A stretch of 64,000 nucleotides of DNA from an uncultured Acetobacteraceae bacterium (GTDB taxonomy: Bacteria > Pseudomonadota > Alphaproteobacteria > Acetobacterales > Acetobacteraceae), in assembly GCA_903895595.1 (NCBI GenBank), contig CAITUP010000016.1:62001-126000 (forward strand). The letters run 5' to 3'. Position numbers and translations under genes: made by a program. The notes beneath the pieces were generated by a model. The model worked only from the letters and a program-made list of their open reading frames with translations, did no database searches and was not told where the DNA came from. Positions 26,031 to 34,554 of the stretch are shown here, piece after piece. Within the stretch, counting starts at the first letter, position 1; each line of letters begins with the position of its first letter.

Positions 26031-26469
26031 ACGCCCCGCGCAAGCGGGGGATTTCGACGCTATCACGGTTATCGTCGCGGACCCGGCCTGGCGCCGGTAC
26101 GTGCCACGCGTGGAAGCACTGGTGATGCGCGCCGCCAAGGCCGCGGGCACCGTGGGAACGATTATCCTGGCGGACGACGCGGTGGTCGGGCGGTTGAACC
26201 TCCTGCATCGCGGCCGAAACAAGCCCACCAACGTGCTGACCTACGAGCACCCCGAGCCGGAGATTATTCTGGCGTTGGGTGTCATTCGGCGGGAGGCGGC
26301 GGCCGCCGGACGCACCGTCGCTCGGCATCTCGCGCATCTGGTGGTGCACGGGGCGTTGCACTTGCAGGGGCTGGATCACCACCATCCTGGCGAAGCGCGG
26401 CACATGGAAATGGCGGAATCCCGTATTCTGTTTGGCATCGGCGTACCCAACCCATGGCGGCGGGCATGA
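26011..26469 (+). CDS. ybeY: Endoribonuclease/rRNA maturation factor YbeY
   Basis: 152 residues. The zinc site 'HGALHLQGLDHHH' matches the family H-x3-H-x5-H pattern, and 'NKPTNVLTYE' precedes it. YbeY takes part in 16S rRNA 3'-end maturation and ribosome quality control. The ATG at 26011 overlaps phoH and has only a modest ribosome-binding site, so the start could lie a few codons later. The 3' end overlaps corC by 16 bases. Confidence 0.92.
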   Translation: MVPGDSRRPAQAGDFDAITVIVADPAWRRYVPRVEALVMRAAKAAGTVGTIILADDAVVGRLNLLHRGRNKPTNVLTYEHPEPEIILALGVIRREAAAAGRTVARHLAHLVVHGALHLQGLDHHHPGEARHMEMAESRILFGIGVPNPWRRA

Positions 26470-27329
26470 GCGGGTCTTTGATCTCCCGCCTGCGGGTGCT
26501 GTTGGGCGGCAAGCAGCCCGAACACTCCCTGCGCGACTCCATCGCCGAGCTGGTGCAGGAAGCCGCGGATGCGCAGCATGTGCCCGGGGAAATCCCGGAA
26601 CTCGACCGGCACGAACGGGCGCTGATCGCCAACGTGCTGCGGCTGCGGGAAACCACCGCCGACGACGTCATGGTCCCCCGTGCCGACATCGTCGCCATGC
26701 GCGCCGACGTGACTTTGGAACAGGCGATCGAACTGATCCGCGACGACGGCCACTCCCGTTTGCCGGTGTATCGGGAGCAGCTGGACGACGTCATTGGTAT
26801 GATCCACGTGAAGGACGTGTTTGCCTATGTCGGCAAGCCCGAGACGTTCACGCTGGAATCGATCCTCCGCAAGCCGCTGATGATCGGGCCGCAAATGCCG
26901 GTGCTGGATCTGCTGCTGCAGATGCGCCAGCAGCGAGTCCACATGGCGCTCGTGGTCGACGAATACGGCGGGATCGACGGGCTGGTGACCATTGAGGATC
27001 TGGTCGAAACCATCACCGGCGACATCGCCGATGAGCACGACGACCCAGAAGCAGCCATGGTAACCGAACGCCCCGATGGCGCCCTGGATATCAACGCCCG
27101 TCTGTCGGTCGAGGAATTCGAACTGAAAATGGGCCCGGTCCTGACCGAAGACGAGCGCGACGCCGATATCGATACTGTCGGCGGGCTGGTGTTCACCCTG
27201 GCCGGGCGCGTGCCGACGCGAGGCGAGCTGATCGGGCATCCCTCGGGCATCGAGTTCCGTATTCTCGACGCCGACCCTCGCAAAATCCGCCGGGTGCGTG
27301 TACGGCGGATGGAACTGCCCGAGGGGTAG
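26454..27329 (+). CDS. corC: CBS-domain transporter-associated protein (CorC/HlyC type)
   Basis: 291 residues. An N-terminal helix ('HSLRDSIAELVQEA') leads into two CBS domains (residues ~70-190; 'DVMVPRADIVAM', 'VVDEYGGIDGLVTIEDLVE') and a C-terminal CorC_HlyC domain ('DIDTVGGLVFTLAGRVP'). It is the cytosolic form without the DUF21 membrane domain, and is thought to modulate Mg/Co efflux. It is the fourth gene of the miaB-phoH-ybeY-corC block. The lnt gene that often follows is absent. Confidence 0.9.
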   Translation: MAAGMSGSLISRLRVLLGGKQPEHSLRDSIAELVQEAADAQHVPGEIPELDRHERALIANVLRLRETTADDVMVPRADIVAMRADVTLEQAIELIRDDGHSRLPVYREQLDDVIGMIHVKDVFAYVGKPETFTLESILRKPLMIGPQMPVLDLLLQMRQQRVHMALVVDEYGGIDGLVTIEDLVETITGDIADEHDDPEAAMVTERPDGALDINARLSVEEFELKMGPVLTEDERDADIDTVGGLVFTLAGRVPTRGELIGHPSGIEFRILDADPRKIRRVRVRRMELPEG

Positions 27330-27365
27330 CCTCCCGTCAACCCAAGAGAGCCGACCGCTATCAAC

Positions 27366-28958
27366 ATGCCCAACGAAATGGCGATCGTCAGCGCCGCGGA
27401 CTCCAAGTTCTTCGATCTGCTGCAGGGCTTGGTCCGGTCGATCCGCGACAAGCCGGAAGGACGCGGCTGCCCGCTGTGCATCCTGGATATCGGGCTGGAA
27501 CCATGGCAGCGGGAGTGGCTGCTGTGCCAGGGTGCCATGCTGCGCATCCCCAACCCGCCGCTTTATGTCAGCGGCATGCCGAACTACGCCCGCCTGTTCC
27601 TCGCCCGCCCGTTACTGCCCCAGCTGTTTCCCGGACACGAGGTCTACATCTGGATCGACGCCGACGCCTGGGTGCAGGACTGGTCCGCCGTGGCGCAATA
27701 TCGCGATCTGGCTCGGCAGCACAGCTTCGCGATCGCCCTGGAGGCCGACCCTGCCTACGGGCGGGAGAAGGTTCTTCAGGCCCACGCGAACAGCTACAAC
27801 ATGTTCGGGCCGGACGCGTTGGCGATGCTGGAACAGTTGGGTCCCACCAACGCCGGTGTGTTTGCCGGGCGTGCCGATGCCCCGCACTGGGCCGCATGGC
27901 ATGACACCATCCGGGAGTACATGCCCCGCGCCGACCGAGAGGACCTGTTTTTCCTGATGGATCAAACGGCGCTGAGCCTTGTGTGCCGCCGTCCGGACCT
28001 GCCGTCGGCGCTGTTGCCCTCCATCTTCAACTGGATCGCGCATTTCGCCCCGCCCATGGTCACCGAGGACGGCACCGAACTACTGCGGCCGTTGCCACCG
28101 CATGAGAAAATCGGGATTGTCCATCAAACCTTCGACACGAAACGCGCCCTTCTGGCACTGCCGCGCCGCAGCGGCGGAACGTTGAGCCGGTCTATCGCCT
28201 ACGAGGCGCCATCGCAGTTGCCCGAGGGCGACTACGTCTCGCCTGGCCTACAGGTCGTCCGCCTCGATCCATGCTTCCCGCATCTGGGGGCGGGCGATCC
28301 TTTTGCCACGACGTGGCCTTGGCTGCGGCGCGACGTTCCGCATCGTTGGCTGGTGGATAAACGGCTCCCAGGGGCCGGCCTGCTCAACCGCGATGAAGTC
28401 ACCGTCCTGTACAACCTCGCGCTCGGGTTTCACGGCAAGCGCACGCTGGAGATCGGCGTTCTGACCGGTTGGGCGACCTGTCATCTGGCGGCGGCGGGGG
28501 TAGACCTGGACAGCATCGATCCGATTTTGGCCCAACAGCCGGTGCGCGACAGCGTGGTGGATTCACTGCGACGCGCGCACCCCGCGGCCCGGCATATCAA
28601 TCTGGTCGCCGGCCGCTCACCGGAGGCAGTGCACGCGCTGGCACGGCTCAAACCCGGAGGATGGTCGCTGTTTCTAATCGACGGGGATCATGAAGGCGAC
28701 GCGCCGCTGAACGATACGATGGCCTGCCTACCCTATGCCGCGGCCGACTGCGCGATGGTGTTTCACGATCTCGCGTCCCCCGATGTAACACGGGCCGCGA
28801 TGTATCTGAAGTCGCAGGGATGGCAGGTGCGCGTCTACCACACGGCGCAGATCATGGCGGTGGCTTGGCGTGGGAACGTGACACCGGTCGCGCACTTGCC
28901 GGATCCGCGGGTGAACTGGCGGATACCGGAGCATGTGCTGCCGCTGCTGGATGTCTGA
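27366..28958 (+). CDS. Two-domain glycosyltransferase-like / SAM-methyltransferase protein
   Basis: 530 residues. Residues 1-~290 look like a GT-A glycosyltransferase: 'EMAIVSAADSKFF' start and a DxD motif 'WIDADAW' (D98, D100), with acceptor-region aromatic segments. Residues ~335-530 form a class I methyltransferase with motif I 'LEIGVLTGWATC' (361-372) and a 'FLIDGDHEGD' Asp/His segment as in the Methyltransf_24 group. No signal peptide or TM helix is visible. The combination suggests glycan addition and O-methylation of a surface polymer. Acceptor and sugar are unknown. It lies 36 bases after corC. Confidence 0.7.
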   Translation: MPNEMAIVSAADSKFFDLLQGLVRSIRDKPEGRGCPLCILDIGLEPWQREWLLCQGAMLRIPNPPLYVSGMPNYARLFLARPLLPQLFPGHEVYIWIDADAWVQDWSAVAQYRDLARQHSFAIALEADPAYGREKVLQAHANSYNMFGPDALAMLEQLGPTNAGVFAGRADAPHWAAWHDTIREYMPRADREDLFFLMDQTALSLVCRRPDLPSALLPSIFNWIAHFAPPMVTEDGTELLRPLPPHEKIGIVHQTFDTKRALLALPRRSGGTLSRSIAYEAPSQLPEGDYVSPGLQVVRLDPCFPHLGAGDPFATTWPWLRRDVPHRWLVDKRLPGAGLLNRDEVTVLYNLALGFHGKRTLEIGVLTGWATCHLAAAGVDLDSIDPILAQQPVRDSVVDSLRRAHPAARHINLVAGRSPEAVHALARLKPGGWSLFLIDGDHEGDAPLNDTMACLPYAAADCAMVFHDLASPDVTRAAMYLKSQGWQVRVYHTAQIMAVAWRGNVTPVAHLPDPRVNWRIPEHVLPLLDV

Positions 28959-28961
28959 CGC

Positions 28962-29429
28962 TTAAACGAAGCGATCCGGGGCCCAGCCGGCGGCGTAAGG
29001 CACGCTCATCAGCGGTTCCGAGCGCTTGTGCTTGAACATCCAGACGCCATCGACGCGGGCATAGGTTTCGTGGTCGATCCCGGCGCGCCATACGGCTTGG
29101 TTTCCTTCGGCGACGGTGCACGGCATGAACAGGTACCAGCGGGCGCGGGCGGTATCGCCGCGGACCTCGATATGGCCGTTCAGGCTGTAATGGATCGCGA
29201 AGGAGAAAATGCCGGACGCGCTACGGAAGAAGCCGCGAATCGCCTCCCGCCCTTCGAAGCGGCCGAGCGCCGGGCTTTCCCAGAGTGCGTCTTCGGTGAA
29301 GAGGGCAGCGATGCCGTCGGCGTCGTATTGGGCGTCGCACAAGGCGGCGTATTGCGCCTTGAGGTTGCGTATGGCTTCGGCGTCTTCCAGGGCTTGGAGG
29401 CGCCGTTCGATTTGTTCGAGCTGGGTCAA
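28962..29429 (-). CDS. SnoaL/NTF2-like protein
   Basis: 155 residues of the NTF2-like fold: 'EDAEAIRNLKAQYA', 'LFTEDALWESPALGRFEGREAIRGFF' and 'ARWYLF'. It is similar to the SnoaL_4 group that includes ring-hydroxylating dioxygenase beta-like and dehydratase-like proteins. No catalytic assignment is possible. The start is TTG at 29427-29429, overlapping the stop of the upstream small-protein gene as TTGA. AAGG about ten bases upstream supports this. It is the last gene of the leftward part of the envelope cluster. Confidence 0.75.
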   Translation of the reverse strand: MTQLEQIERRLQALEDAEAIRNLKAQYAALCDAQYDADGIAALFTEDALWESPALGRFEGREAIRGFFRSASGIFSFAIHYSLNGHIEVRGDTARARWYLFMPCTVAEGNQAVWRAGIDHETYARVDGVWMFKHKRSEPLMSVPYAAGWAPDRFV

Positions 29430-29722
29430 GGCATAACCTTCGTGACGATGTAGCCGCCGACCGCGGCGCCCACAGCCCCCAGGAACGGGTCGTAAACCGC
29501 GCCCGCGGTCGTCGCCAACGCGAAGCTGCTGGCGGCGTAGGCCGGGACGATAAACATGCCCACGGACGCGCCGATCATCACCCCGGTGGCGAGTGGCAGC
29601 ACTTTCGCGGCGAACGAACGCTCATAGGTTTGCGGTGCGTTGGTTTGCTGGGCCATGGCGGGGCTGAACGTGACGCTGAGGCCGAGCACCGCGGCCGCCA
29701 GGACGGGAGTGGAACGGGACAT
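29426..29722 (-). CDS. Small exported glycine-rich membrane protein A
   Basis: 98 residues with a Sec signal peptide ending about residue 24 ('...PAMA|QQ'). Two hydrophobic stretches follow (about 46-68 and 72-95), the second containing 'GAVGAAVGGY', a glycine-zipper-like pattern. AGGAG lies ten bases before the ATG. I do not know the family. Two similar small proteins (29752-30051 and 32546-32854) are in the same cluster, sharing length, signal peptide and a C-terminal G-x3-GG-Y motif. Confidence 0.7.
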   Translation of the reverse strand: MSRSTPVLAAAVLGLSVTFSPAMAQQTNAPQTYERSFAAKVLPLATGVMIGASVGMFIVPAYAASSFALATTAGAVYDPFLGAVGAAVGGYIVTKVMP

Positions 29723-29751
29723 CGATGAAAACTCCTGGAATGGGCGGCGGG

Positions 29752-30051
29752 TTAGCGGGTGAGCAGGTATCCGACGCCACCGACGGCGGCGCCAACGGCC
29801 GAGGTGGTGGTTTCGAATGCGGCGACACTGGTGATCGGGGTGAAACCGACCGCGCCGCCGCTGGCAATAATCGGCCACCCGACCACGGCCACCACGGAGC
29901 CTGTCACCGCCCATAACGTGAGGGGGACCGCGACACTCACGATGCTGGTGAGTGTCGATGTTTGTTTCTTCTGCTGCAATTCCGCGAAGGCGGGACTGGC
30001 AGACAATGCGAACGATGCGACAGCGGCGATGGCGAGCGAGCGAGTTCTCAT
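29752..30051 (-). CDS. Small exported glycine-rich membrane protein B
   Basis: 99 residues: signal peptide ending '...PAFA|EL' near residue 23, a hydrophobic stretch (~36-60) and a second one ending 'SAVGAAVGGVGYLLTR'. It parallels protein A next door, including the AAVGG motif near the C-terminus. The ATG is 25 bases downstream of the 387-residue secreted protein gene, so the genes probably form one transcript. Function unknown. Confidence 0.7.
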   Translation of the reverse strand: MRTRSLAIAAVASFALSASPAFAELQQKKQTSTLTSIVSVAVPLTLWAVTGSVVAVVGWPIIASGGAVGFTPITSVAAFETTTSAVGAAVGGVGYLLTR

Positions 30052-30076
30052 GATCGGGGTTCCCCTGCGTCTGTTG

Positions 30077-31240
30077 TTATTCGGCGATGCCGATATACCG
30101 GAAGTCGATCGTCCGTGCGGAGTCGGTCCGCGGCGTCCCGTAGAATTTCGCCCAGCCGACTTCATGGAGCTGGAACTTGACGCTGTTGATGGTGATCTGC
30201 AGCACCTCCAGCGCGCTCGTGGCGACGAAGTTTCCGGTCCAATAGAAGTTGTTGAACAGGTGGGAGAAAGACACGATCACACGGTAGGACAGGCCCTTGA
30301 CGTATTGAATGGCCGATTGATCGGGGATGGCGCTGGCCGTGCCCGATCCGGCGGTTTCCAGCGCTTGCTTTTGCGCGCTGTACTCCTCATCCGAGATGGC
30401 CCCGGATTGGTGCAGCAGCCCCAGCTGGGCGATGCGCTCCGTCAGCATGTCCTTGATCGTGCCTTTGACCCCCGGTTCCGGAAGGGTGATCGGGTCACCC
30501 TTGTAAGGGCGGTTCTTCAGCCCGGAGTCGAGGACGGCGGCGTAGCCGATGGCCCAATCGCGCACGGCTTTGACGAAAGCAAGACGGTCGGCGTCCTGCT
30601 CGACCCGATCCGCCATCCAGGCGGAATCGCGCCAGCGGCGAACGTTCTCCGCCTTTATGCTGCGGGTTTCGGGAGTAAAATGGAAACGGACATCCAGCAC
30701 GTCCGTCCGGTCGGAGCTGCGGAAGCCGCCGGTCACCGCCAGTTCCGGCAGTTGCCATTTGTTCAGTCGGGCGAAGCGCTTGGCCGCTTCCCACACCGGT
30801 GGGCCGTCTTTCGCCAACAGCGAATGCGTGACGAAGAAGCAGGACCCATCCCAACCGGCTTTATAGAGGGTGGTGGTCCATACGAGGTTGTCGCGCGAGC
30901 AGGCCGCCGCCATGCCCCATCCATCCATGGTTGCCAGCGCGTTGCTGTTGACTTCCATGATGGTGTCGACGGTGTTGCCGGTCATCCGGAACAGAATGGT
31001 CGTGCGCAAATAGCCGTAGGCGCCGACGTCGGTGCTGGTCCAGCCGCTGTCGCCGTCGGCCGCGACGATCCAAGGGCCGGACGGCAGCGCGAGCTGTTTG
31101 CCGGATATCAGCAGGGTACCCGTGAGCGAATCGCCCGGTTTTAGCTGATCCTGCGCCTCGGCGGCACGCGGTGCCGCGAAGACCAAGGCAGCGAGCAGAA
31201 GCAGGGCGGCGAGTCGGGTCATGGTCCGTACGGTTTTCAT
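30077..31240 (-). CDS. Secreted two-Cys / SHOCT-like / DUF2061-like protein, copy 1
   Basis: 387 residues. A signal peptide ends about residue 29. Residues ~35-190 form a domain with 'LALPSGPWIVAA', 'DGWGMAAAC' (C114), 'GSCFFV' (C134) and 'GFRSSDRTDVLDVRF'. Residues 272-296 ('GLLHQSGAISDEEYSAQKQAL') resemble the short SHOCT motif. Residues 314-366 ('KGLSYRVIVSF...QLHEVGW') resemble the two-helix DUF2061 membrane domain with its H-E-x2-W end. The same order recurs in two other genes of the cluster. The ATG overlaps the stop of copy 2 (ATGA). Predicted location: inner membrane with the Cys domain in the periplasm. Function unknown. Confidence 0.75.
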   Translation of the reverse strand: MKTVRTMTRLAALLLLAALVFAAPRAAEAQDQLKPGDSLTGTLLISGKQLALPSGPWIVAADGDSGWTSTDVGAYGYLRTTILFRMTGNTVDTIMEVNSNALATMDGWGMAAACSRDNLVWTTTLYKAGWDGSCFFVTHSLLAKDGPPVWEAAKRFARLNKWQLPELAVTGGFRSSDRTDVLDVRFHFTPETRSIKAENVRRWRDSAWMADRVEQDADRLAFVKAVRDWAIGYAAVLDSGLKNRPYKGDPITLPEPGVKGTIKDMLTERIAQLGLLHQSGAISDEEYSAQKQALETAGSGTASAIPDQSAIQYVKGLSYRVIVSFSHLFNNFYWTGNFVATSALEVLQITINSVKFQLHEVGWAKFYGTPRTDSARTIDFRYIGIAE

Positions 31241-32394
31241 GTGCCGCTCCCCTCCGCGCCAAGATAGGCAAAATCGACCAACCGTTCTGAATCGTGGGTG
31301 TCGAAGCGGGCGTAGTAGTCATCCCAGTATTGGTCGTTCAGGATGAACCAGACCGAGTCCGACGCATTCAGACCCAGCGCGATGCCCAAGGCCAAACCGC
31401 CGCTGACTGTGACGAGATAGGCAATCCCGAAGTCGACGAACGTTCCCACCGACCGGAAGGACAGGTTTTTCTTGAACGAGTCGGACATCAAACCGACCGG
31501 AGGCTTGTACGTCGGGACTTCTTCGTTCGCTTTTTCCACCTGCTCTTTATAGACGGCCTCGCTGATGCGGTTGGCGTCGCGCAGCCGGCGCAGCTCCGCC
31601 AGCTTGACCTTCTGGTATGCCGGTGCGGACGTGTTGGGCTCGGGCAGCGGGATCGGCGCTTCGGCCAGACGGTTACGCATCCCGCGTTCGATCAGGGGGT
31701 CGAAGCCCGATGCCCAGGTGGCGAGAGCGGCGACCGGTGCCTGACGCGCGGGATCGCCTTTGATGGCATCCGCCGACCAATCCGCGATTTTGGCCGCCGC
31801 CGGCCCGGCTAGCAGCGTGGGGCTCATGTGGTAGCGGGCGTCGACCAGATCCTGCCGGTCGCTGACCCGGAAACCGGCCGTCAACCATACGCCGCCCGGC
31901 GTGGTGAATTTCGATTTGGCGGCGAAGGCGCGTGCCGCGTTCCAGGCCGGTTGGCCCACGGTGTTCAGATCGAAGCGGGTGGGGATCACGAACTGGCAGG
32001 ATGTCTCCCACCCGGTACGGTAACGGACGATCAGCGACAGCTGCCCATGGTTCGGTTCGCAGGCCTGCGTCCGGCCCCAGCCGTCGTTGACTTGGATGGT
32101 ATTCGCCGCGATTTCCAGCACCGCGACGATCTGGCTGTCACGCGGTAACAGAAGAATAACGGACTGGATCGAGCCGAACGCGCCGATCGCCGGCATGTTC
32201 AGCTTTTGCGTGCCGATCCCGGCGACGACCCATTTGCCGTCCGGCAAAGGAATTTGCTTGGCACCGACTTCGATTTGCCCGCTGGCCTGATCGCCGACCG
32301 TCAGCGCGACGGCGGAATGGGTAATACCGAGCAGGGAAAGGCAAGTCCACGATGCGAACACCAAGGAGCGCCAGAAATGAGTCTTAGTTTTCAT
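31237..32394 (-). CDS. Secreted two-Cys / SHOCT-like / DUF2061-like protein, copy 2
   Basis: 385 residues, paralogous to the downstream gene. The signal peptide ends about residue 30. The Cys domain has 'IPLPDGKWVVAG', 'DGWGRTQAC' (C112), 'TSCQFV' (C133) and 'GFRVSDRQDLVDARY' (174-188). A SHOCT-like helix pair lies at 264-288 ('LAELRRLRDANRISEAVYKEQ' region) and a DUF2061-like segment at ~298-351 ending 'NDQYWDD'. The ATG at 32392-32394 is chosen because it directly precedes the signal peptide. Translationally coupled to copy 1 through ATGA at 31237-31240. Confidence 0.75.
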   Translation of the reverse strand: MKTKTHFWRSLVFASWTCLSLLGITHSAVALTVGDQASGQIEVGAKQIPLPDGKWVVAGIGTQKLNMPAIGAFGSIQSVILLLPRDSQIVAVLEIAANTIQVNDGWGRTQACEPNHGQLSLIVRYRTGWETSCQFVIPTRFDLNTVGQPAWNAARAFAAKSKFTTPGGVWLTAGFRVSDRQDLVDARYHMSPTLLAGPAAAKIADWSADAIKGDPARQAPVAALATWASGFDPLIERGMRNRLAEAPIPLPEPNTSAPAYQKVKLAELRRLRDANRISEAVYKEQVEKANEEVPTYKPPVGLMSDSFKKNLSFRSVGTFVDFGIAYLVTVSGGLALGIALGLNASDSVWFILNDQYWDDYYARFDTHDSERLVDFAYLGAEGSGT

Positions 32395-32545
32395 GCCAAT
32401 GTCATCCTGACCGAAACCGCTGGGGGAACGCAGCGCGACATGCATAAAAATCGTCGCATGGTCTCGCAATGCCGCCGCCCCGGCATCCCGCGTTTCATAA
32501 CCTATCCCGTTTCCCAACAGGACCGACCGTGTATCGCGCCGCCGA

Positions 32546-32854
32546 TCAGCCCTTGGTCGGGGGATAGACCACATGCATGTCGATTCGGGCTCCGTTGTAC
32601 CAGATGTTGGCGAGGTATCCGCCAACGACGCCACCGACGAGAACGCCGAGGTCCGAAGACACGAGTGCTTCGCCGACAATAACACCGGCAACGATGCCGG
32701 CCCCGAGGGCAACCGCCTGAGGCGGGCTGAACGAAAACGATGGCTCGCTCTTGGCCCCCCCTTGCGCCGCACCCGCGCCCGTGGGTTGCGCATAGGCACC
32801 CATGGGAACAATCAGGCCCGCCGCCAGCGCGCCCATCAGTATCGACTTTCGCAT
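32546..32854 (-). CDS. Small exported glycine-rich membrane protein C
   Basis: 102 residues. A signal peptide ends '...GAYA|QP' near residue 22, followed by a Gly/Ala/Ser-rich linker and two hydrophobic glycine-rich stretches ('ALGAGIVAGVIVGEAL' and 'VLVGGVVGGYLANIWYNG'). A strong GGGAGG lies eight bases upstream of the ATG. It shares the architecture of small proteins A and B. It lies upstream of the copy 2 gene with a 151-base gap that contains no further gene. Confidence 0.75.
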   Translation of the reverse strand: MRKSILMGALAAGLIVPMGAYAQPTGAGAAQGGAKSEPSFSFSPPQAVALGAGIVAGVIVGEALVSSDLGVLVGGVVGGYLANIWYNGARIDMHVVYPPTKG

Positions 32855-33027
32855 CCTCTACCTCCCATGCGCCGGTCCCCACCGGAGCGAGTGTCAACAG
32901 ACAGTACGGGAAGATTGGCCGACTTCGCCACGAATTACAATCGCGCAATACGGCCGAACGGCTCGGTAACGGGAATTTATAACGCCCGGTCGCGCCCGGA
33001 ACATCCGAGCGTAGGGACTGTCGTTTT

Positions 33028-34554
33028 TTACTGCAATTGTGCCAGAATTCGAACGCCATTGACGACAACGCGCGCGCCATCCTTGACGCCCTCGGCGATC
33101 AGGATGCGTGCACCGTCGAGGTCCACTATGCGGACGACGCGGGGTTCGAACACTTCCGGCGCAACCTGCTCCCAGACTTCCTGGACGCCGTCGCCACCGG
33201 TGGTCAGCGCGGCACGCGATATAGCGAGGCCGCGCTGGGACCGGTTTTCGCTTTGCAACGCCACGGTCACCGGGCGACCGATCCGCAGCCCGTCAGGCGG
33301 TGCATCGATACGGAACAGCACCGGGGTCGATTGCTGGCGCGAAATCAATCCGCTGCCGACGAAGGTCAGGCTAAGCGTCTGACCTTCGGGCGTCGTCGCG
33401 GCCGCCGTCGCGGTGTGCGCGGCATTGGTGGCGGCGACCGGATCGGGTGCATCGGCCTCTACCCACAGCTTGCGCGGATCGACGATCGTGAAGACGGCCT
33501 CTCCCGGTTGCACGATGCGGCCGGCGATCGCGGTGGACAGGGATATGATCCCGCTCGTCGGCGCCCGCAGCGTTTCCTGGGTCCGCAGCAGCGGCAACAG
33601 CATGTCGCGTTCCCGCCGCAAACCGGCGAGCCGCTGTTCCGCCTGATAGATTTTCCCGTCGCGGAACGGCACGAAGCTGAACTGCTTCAGGATTTCCAGA
33701 CTTTCGGCTTCGATACGGATGTCGGTGGTCAGACGCGCGACCTCCCGCCTTGTTTGCGTGCGGTCCAAGACGCCGATCGTCGGCGTGATATAGCCGAGGA
33801 TATCGCCTTCGCGGACCGTCTGCCCCAGGATCGGCATGCCCGCTTCCGGCGGTTCGACGCGACCGGTCACACCCGCCGCCACTTGGCCGTGGAACCGGGG
33901 ATCGGGAACGATCCGGCCGGGTAACTTCATTGTAATTGGCACGTCGGCCATCGCGACGCGGCTGGTCCGGACGTCGAACAGCCGCTGCAATGGCTTCGGC
34001 AGGAAGAAGGAACCGTCGGGGCGCCGGGCGCCGCGATCGTAGACGAAGCTGGCCAGCAAGCCGGGGTCGATCGCGCCTGTCGCGGCCCGAGGCGCGGCTT
34101 CGGGTGCAGAGGCGACTTCGGCGGGCGGGGGCACACGTTCGGCGGGGGTCGCGGCAATCTCCCGCGGTGCCGGCGCGCGATGTTCCTCTGGCGGCGGAGC
34201 GATGTCGGCAACCGTATCGACGATGACGGGCCGCGGCACCGGGGTTCGGTTGGTGCCAAGCGCGTAGGATGCTTCGTAGAGAAATTCGCCTGCCGCCGAA
34301 TAGACGGTCTGAACCGCGCCCACCGCGCCCCACAGCAGGCCGCTGCCCCAGCCGAAGCCGCTCGCGGCACCGGGAGCCGCACCAACGCGGTCTATCGGAC
34401 GTGGGGCCGGGACCGCGGCGCTGGCGGCACGACCTGGCAGCACGGTATCGGGATCGTCGGCCGGCAGCCTGCTGGGGCCGGCGGCACCCCAGGCGGAGGC
34501 CGACGAAACGGCGGCCAAAGCCACCAGCGAAAGAAGCGTCGCGCGGCCCTTCAT
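33028..34554 (-). CDS. RND efflux periplasmic adaptor (membrane fusion protein, CusB-like)
   Basis: 508 residues. A signal peptide (~1-24) is followed by an unusually long Pro/Ala-rich stretch (~40-160). The adaptor body begins about residue 205: 'GRIVPDPRFHGQVAAGVTGRVEPP', a short alpha-hairpin, the lipoyl half 'LRAPTSGIISLSTAIAGRIVQPGEAVFTIVD' region, then beta-barrel and membrane-proximal domains. It would bridge an RND pump and an outer-membrane channel. The pump gene at 45920-49033 is 11 kb away, and no TolC-like channel is in the window. Coupled by ATGA (34551-34554) to the mitofilin-like gene upstream. Confidence 0.85.
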   Translation of the reverse strand: MKGRATLLSLVALAAVSSASAWGAAGPSRLPADDPDTVLPGRAASAAVPAPRPIDRVGAAPGAASGFGWGSGLLWGAVGAVQTVYSAAGEFLYEASYALGTNRTPVPRPVIVDTVADIAPPPEEHRAPAPREIAATPAERVPPPAEVASAPEAAPRAATGAIDPGLLASFVYDRGARRPDGSFFLPKPLQRLFDVRTSRVAMADVPITMKLPGRIVPDPRFHGQVAAGVTGRVEPPEAGMPILGQTVREGDILGYITPTIGVLDRTQTRREVARLTTDIRIEAESLEILKQFSFVPFRDGKIYQAEQRLAGLRRERDMLLPLLRTQETLRAPTSGIISLSTAIAGRIVQPGEAVFTIVDPRKLWVEADAPDPVAATNAAHTATAAATTPEGQTLSLTFVGSGLISRQQSTPVLFRIDAPPDGLRIGRPVTVALQSENRSQRGLAISRAALTTGGDGVQEVWEQVAPEVFEPRVVRIVDLDGARILIAEGVKDGARVVVNGVRILAQLQ

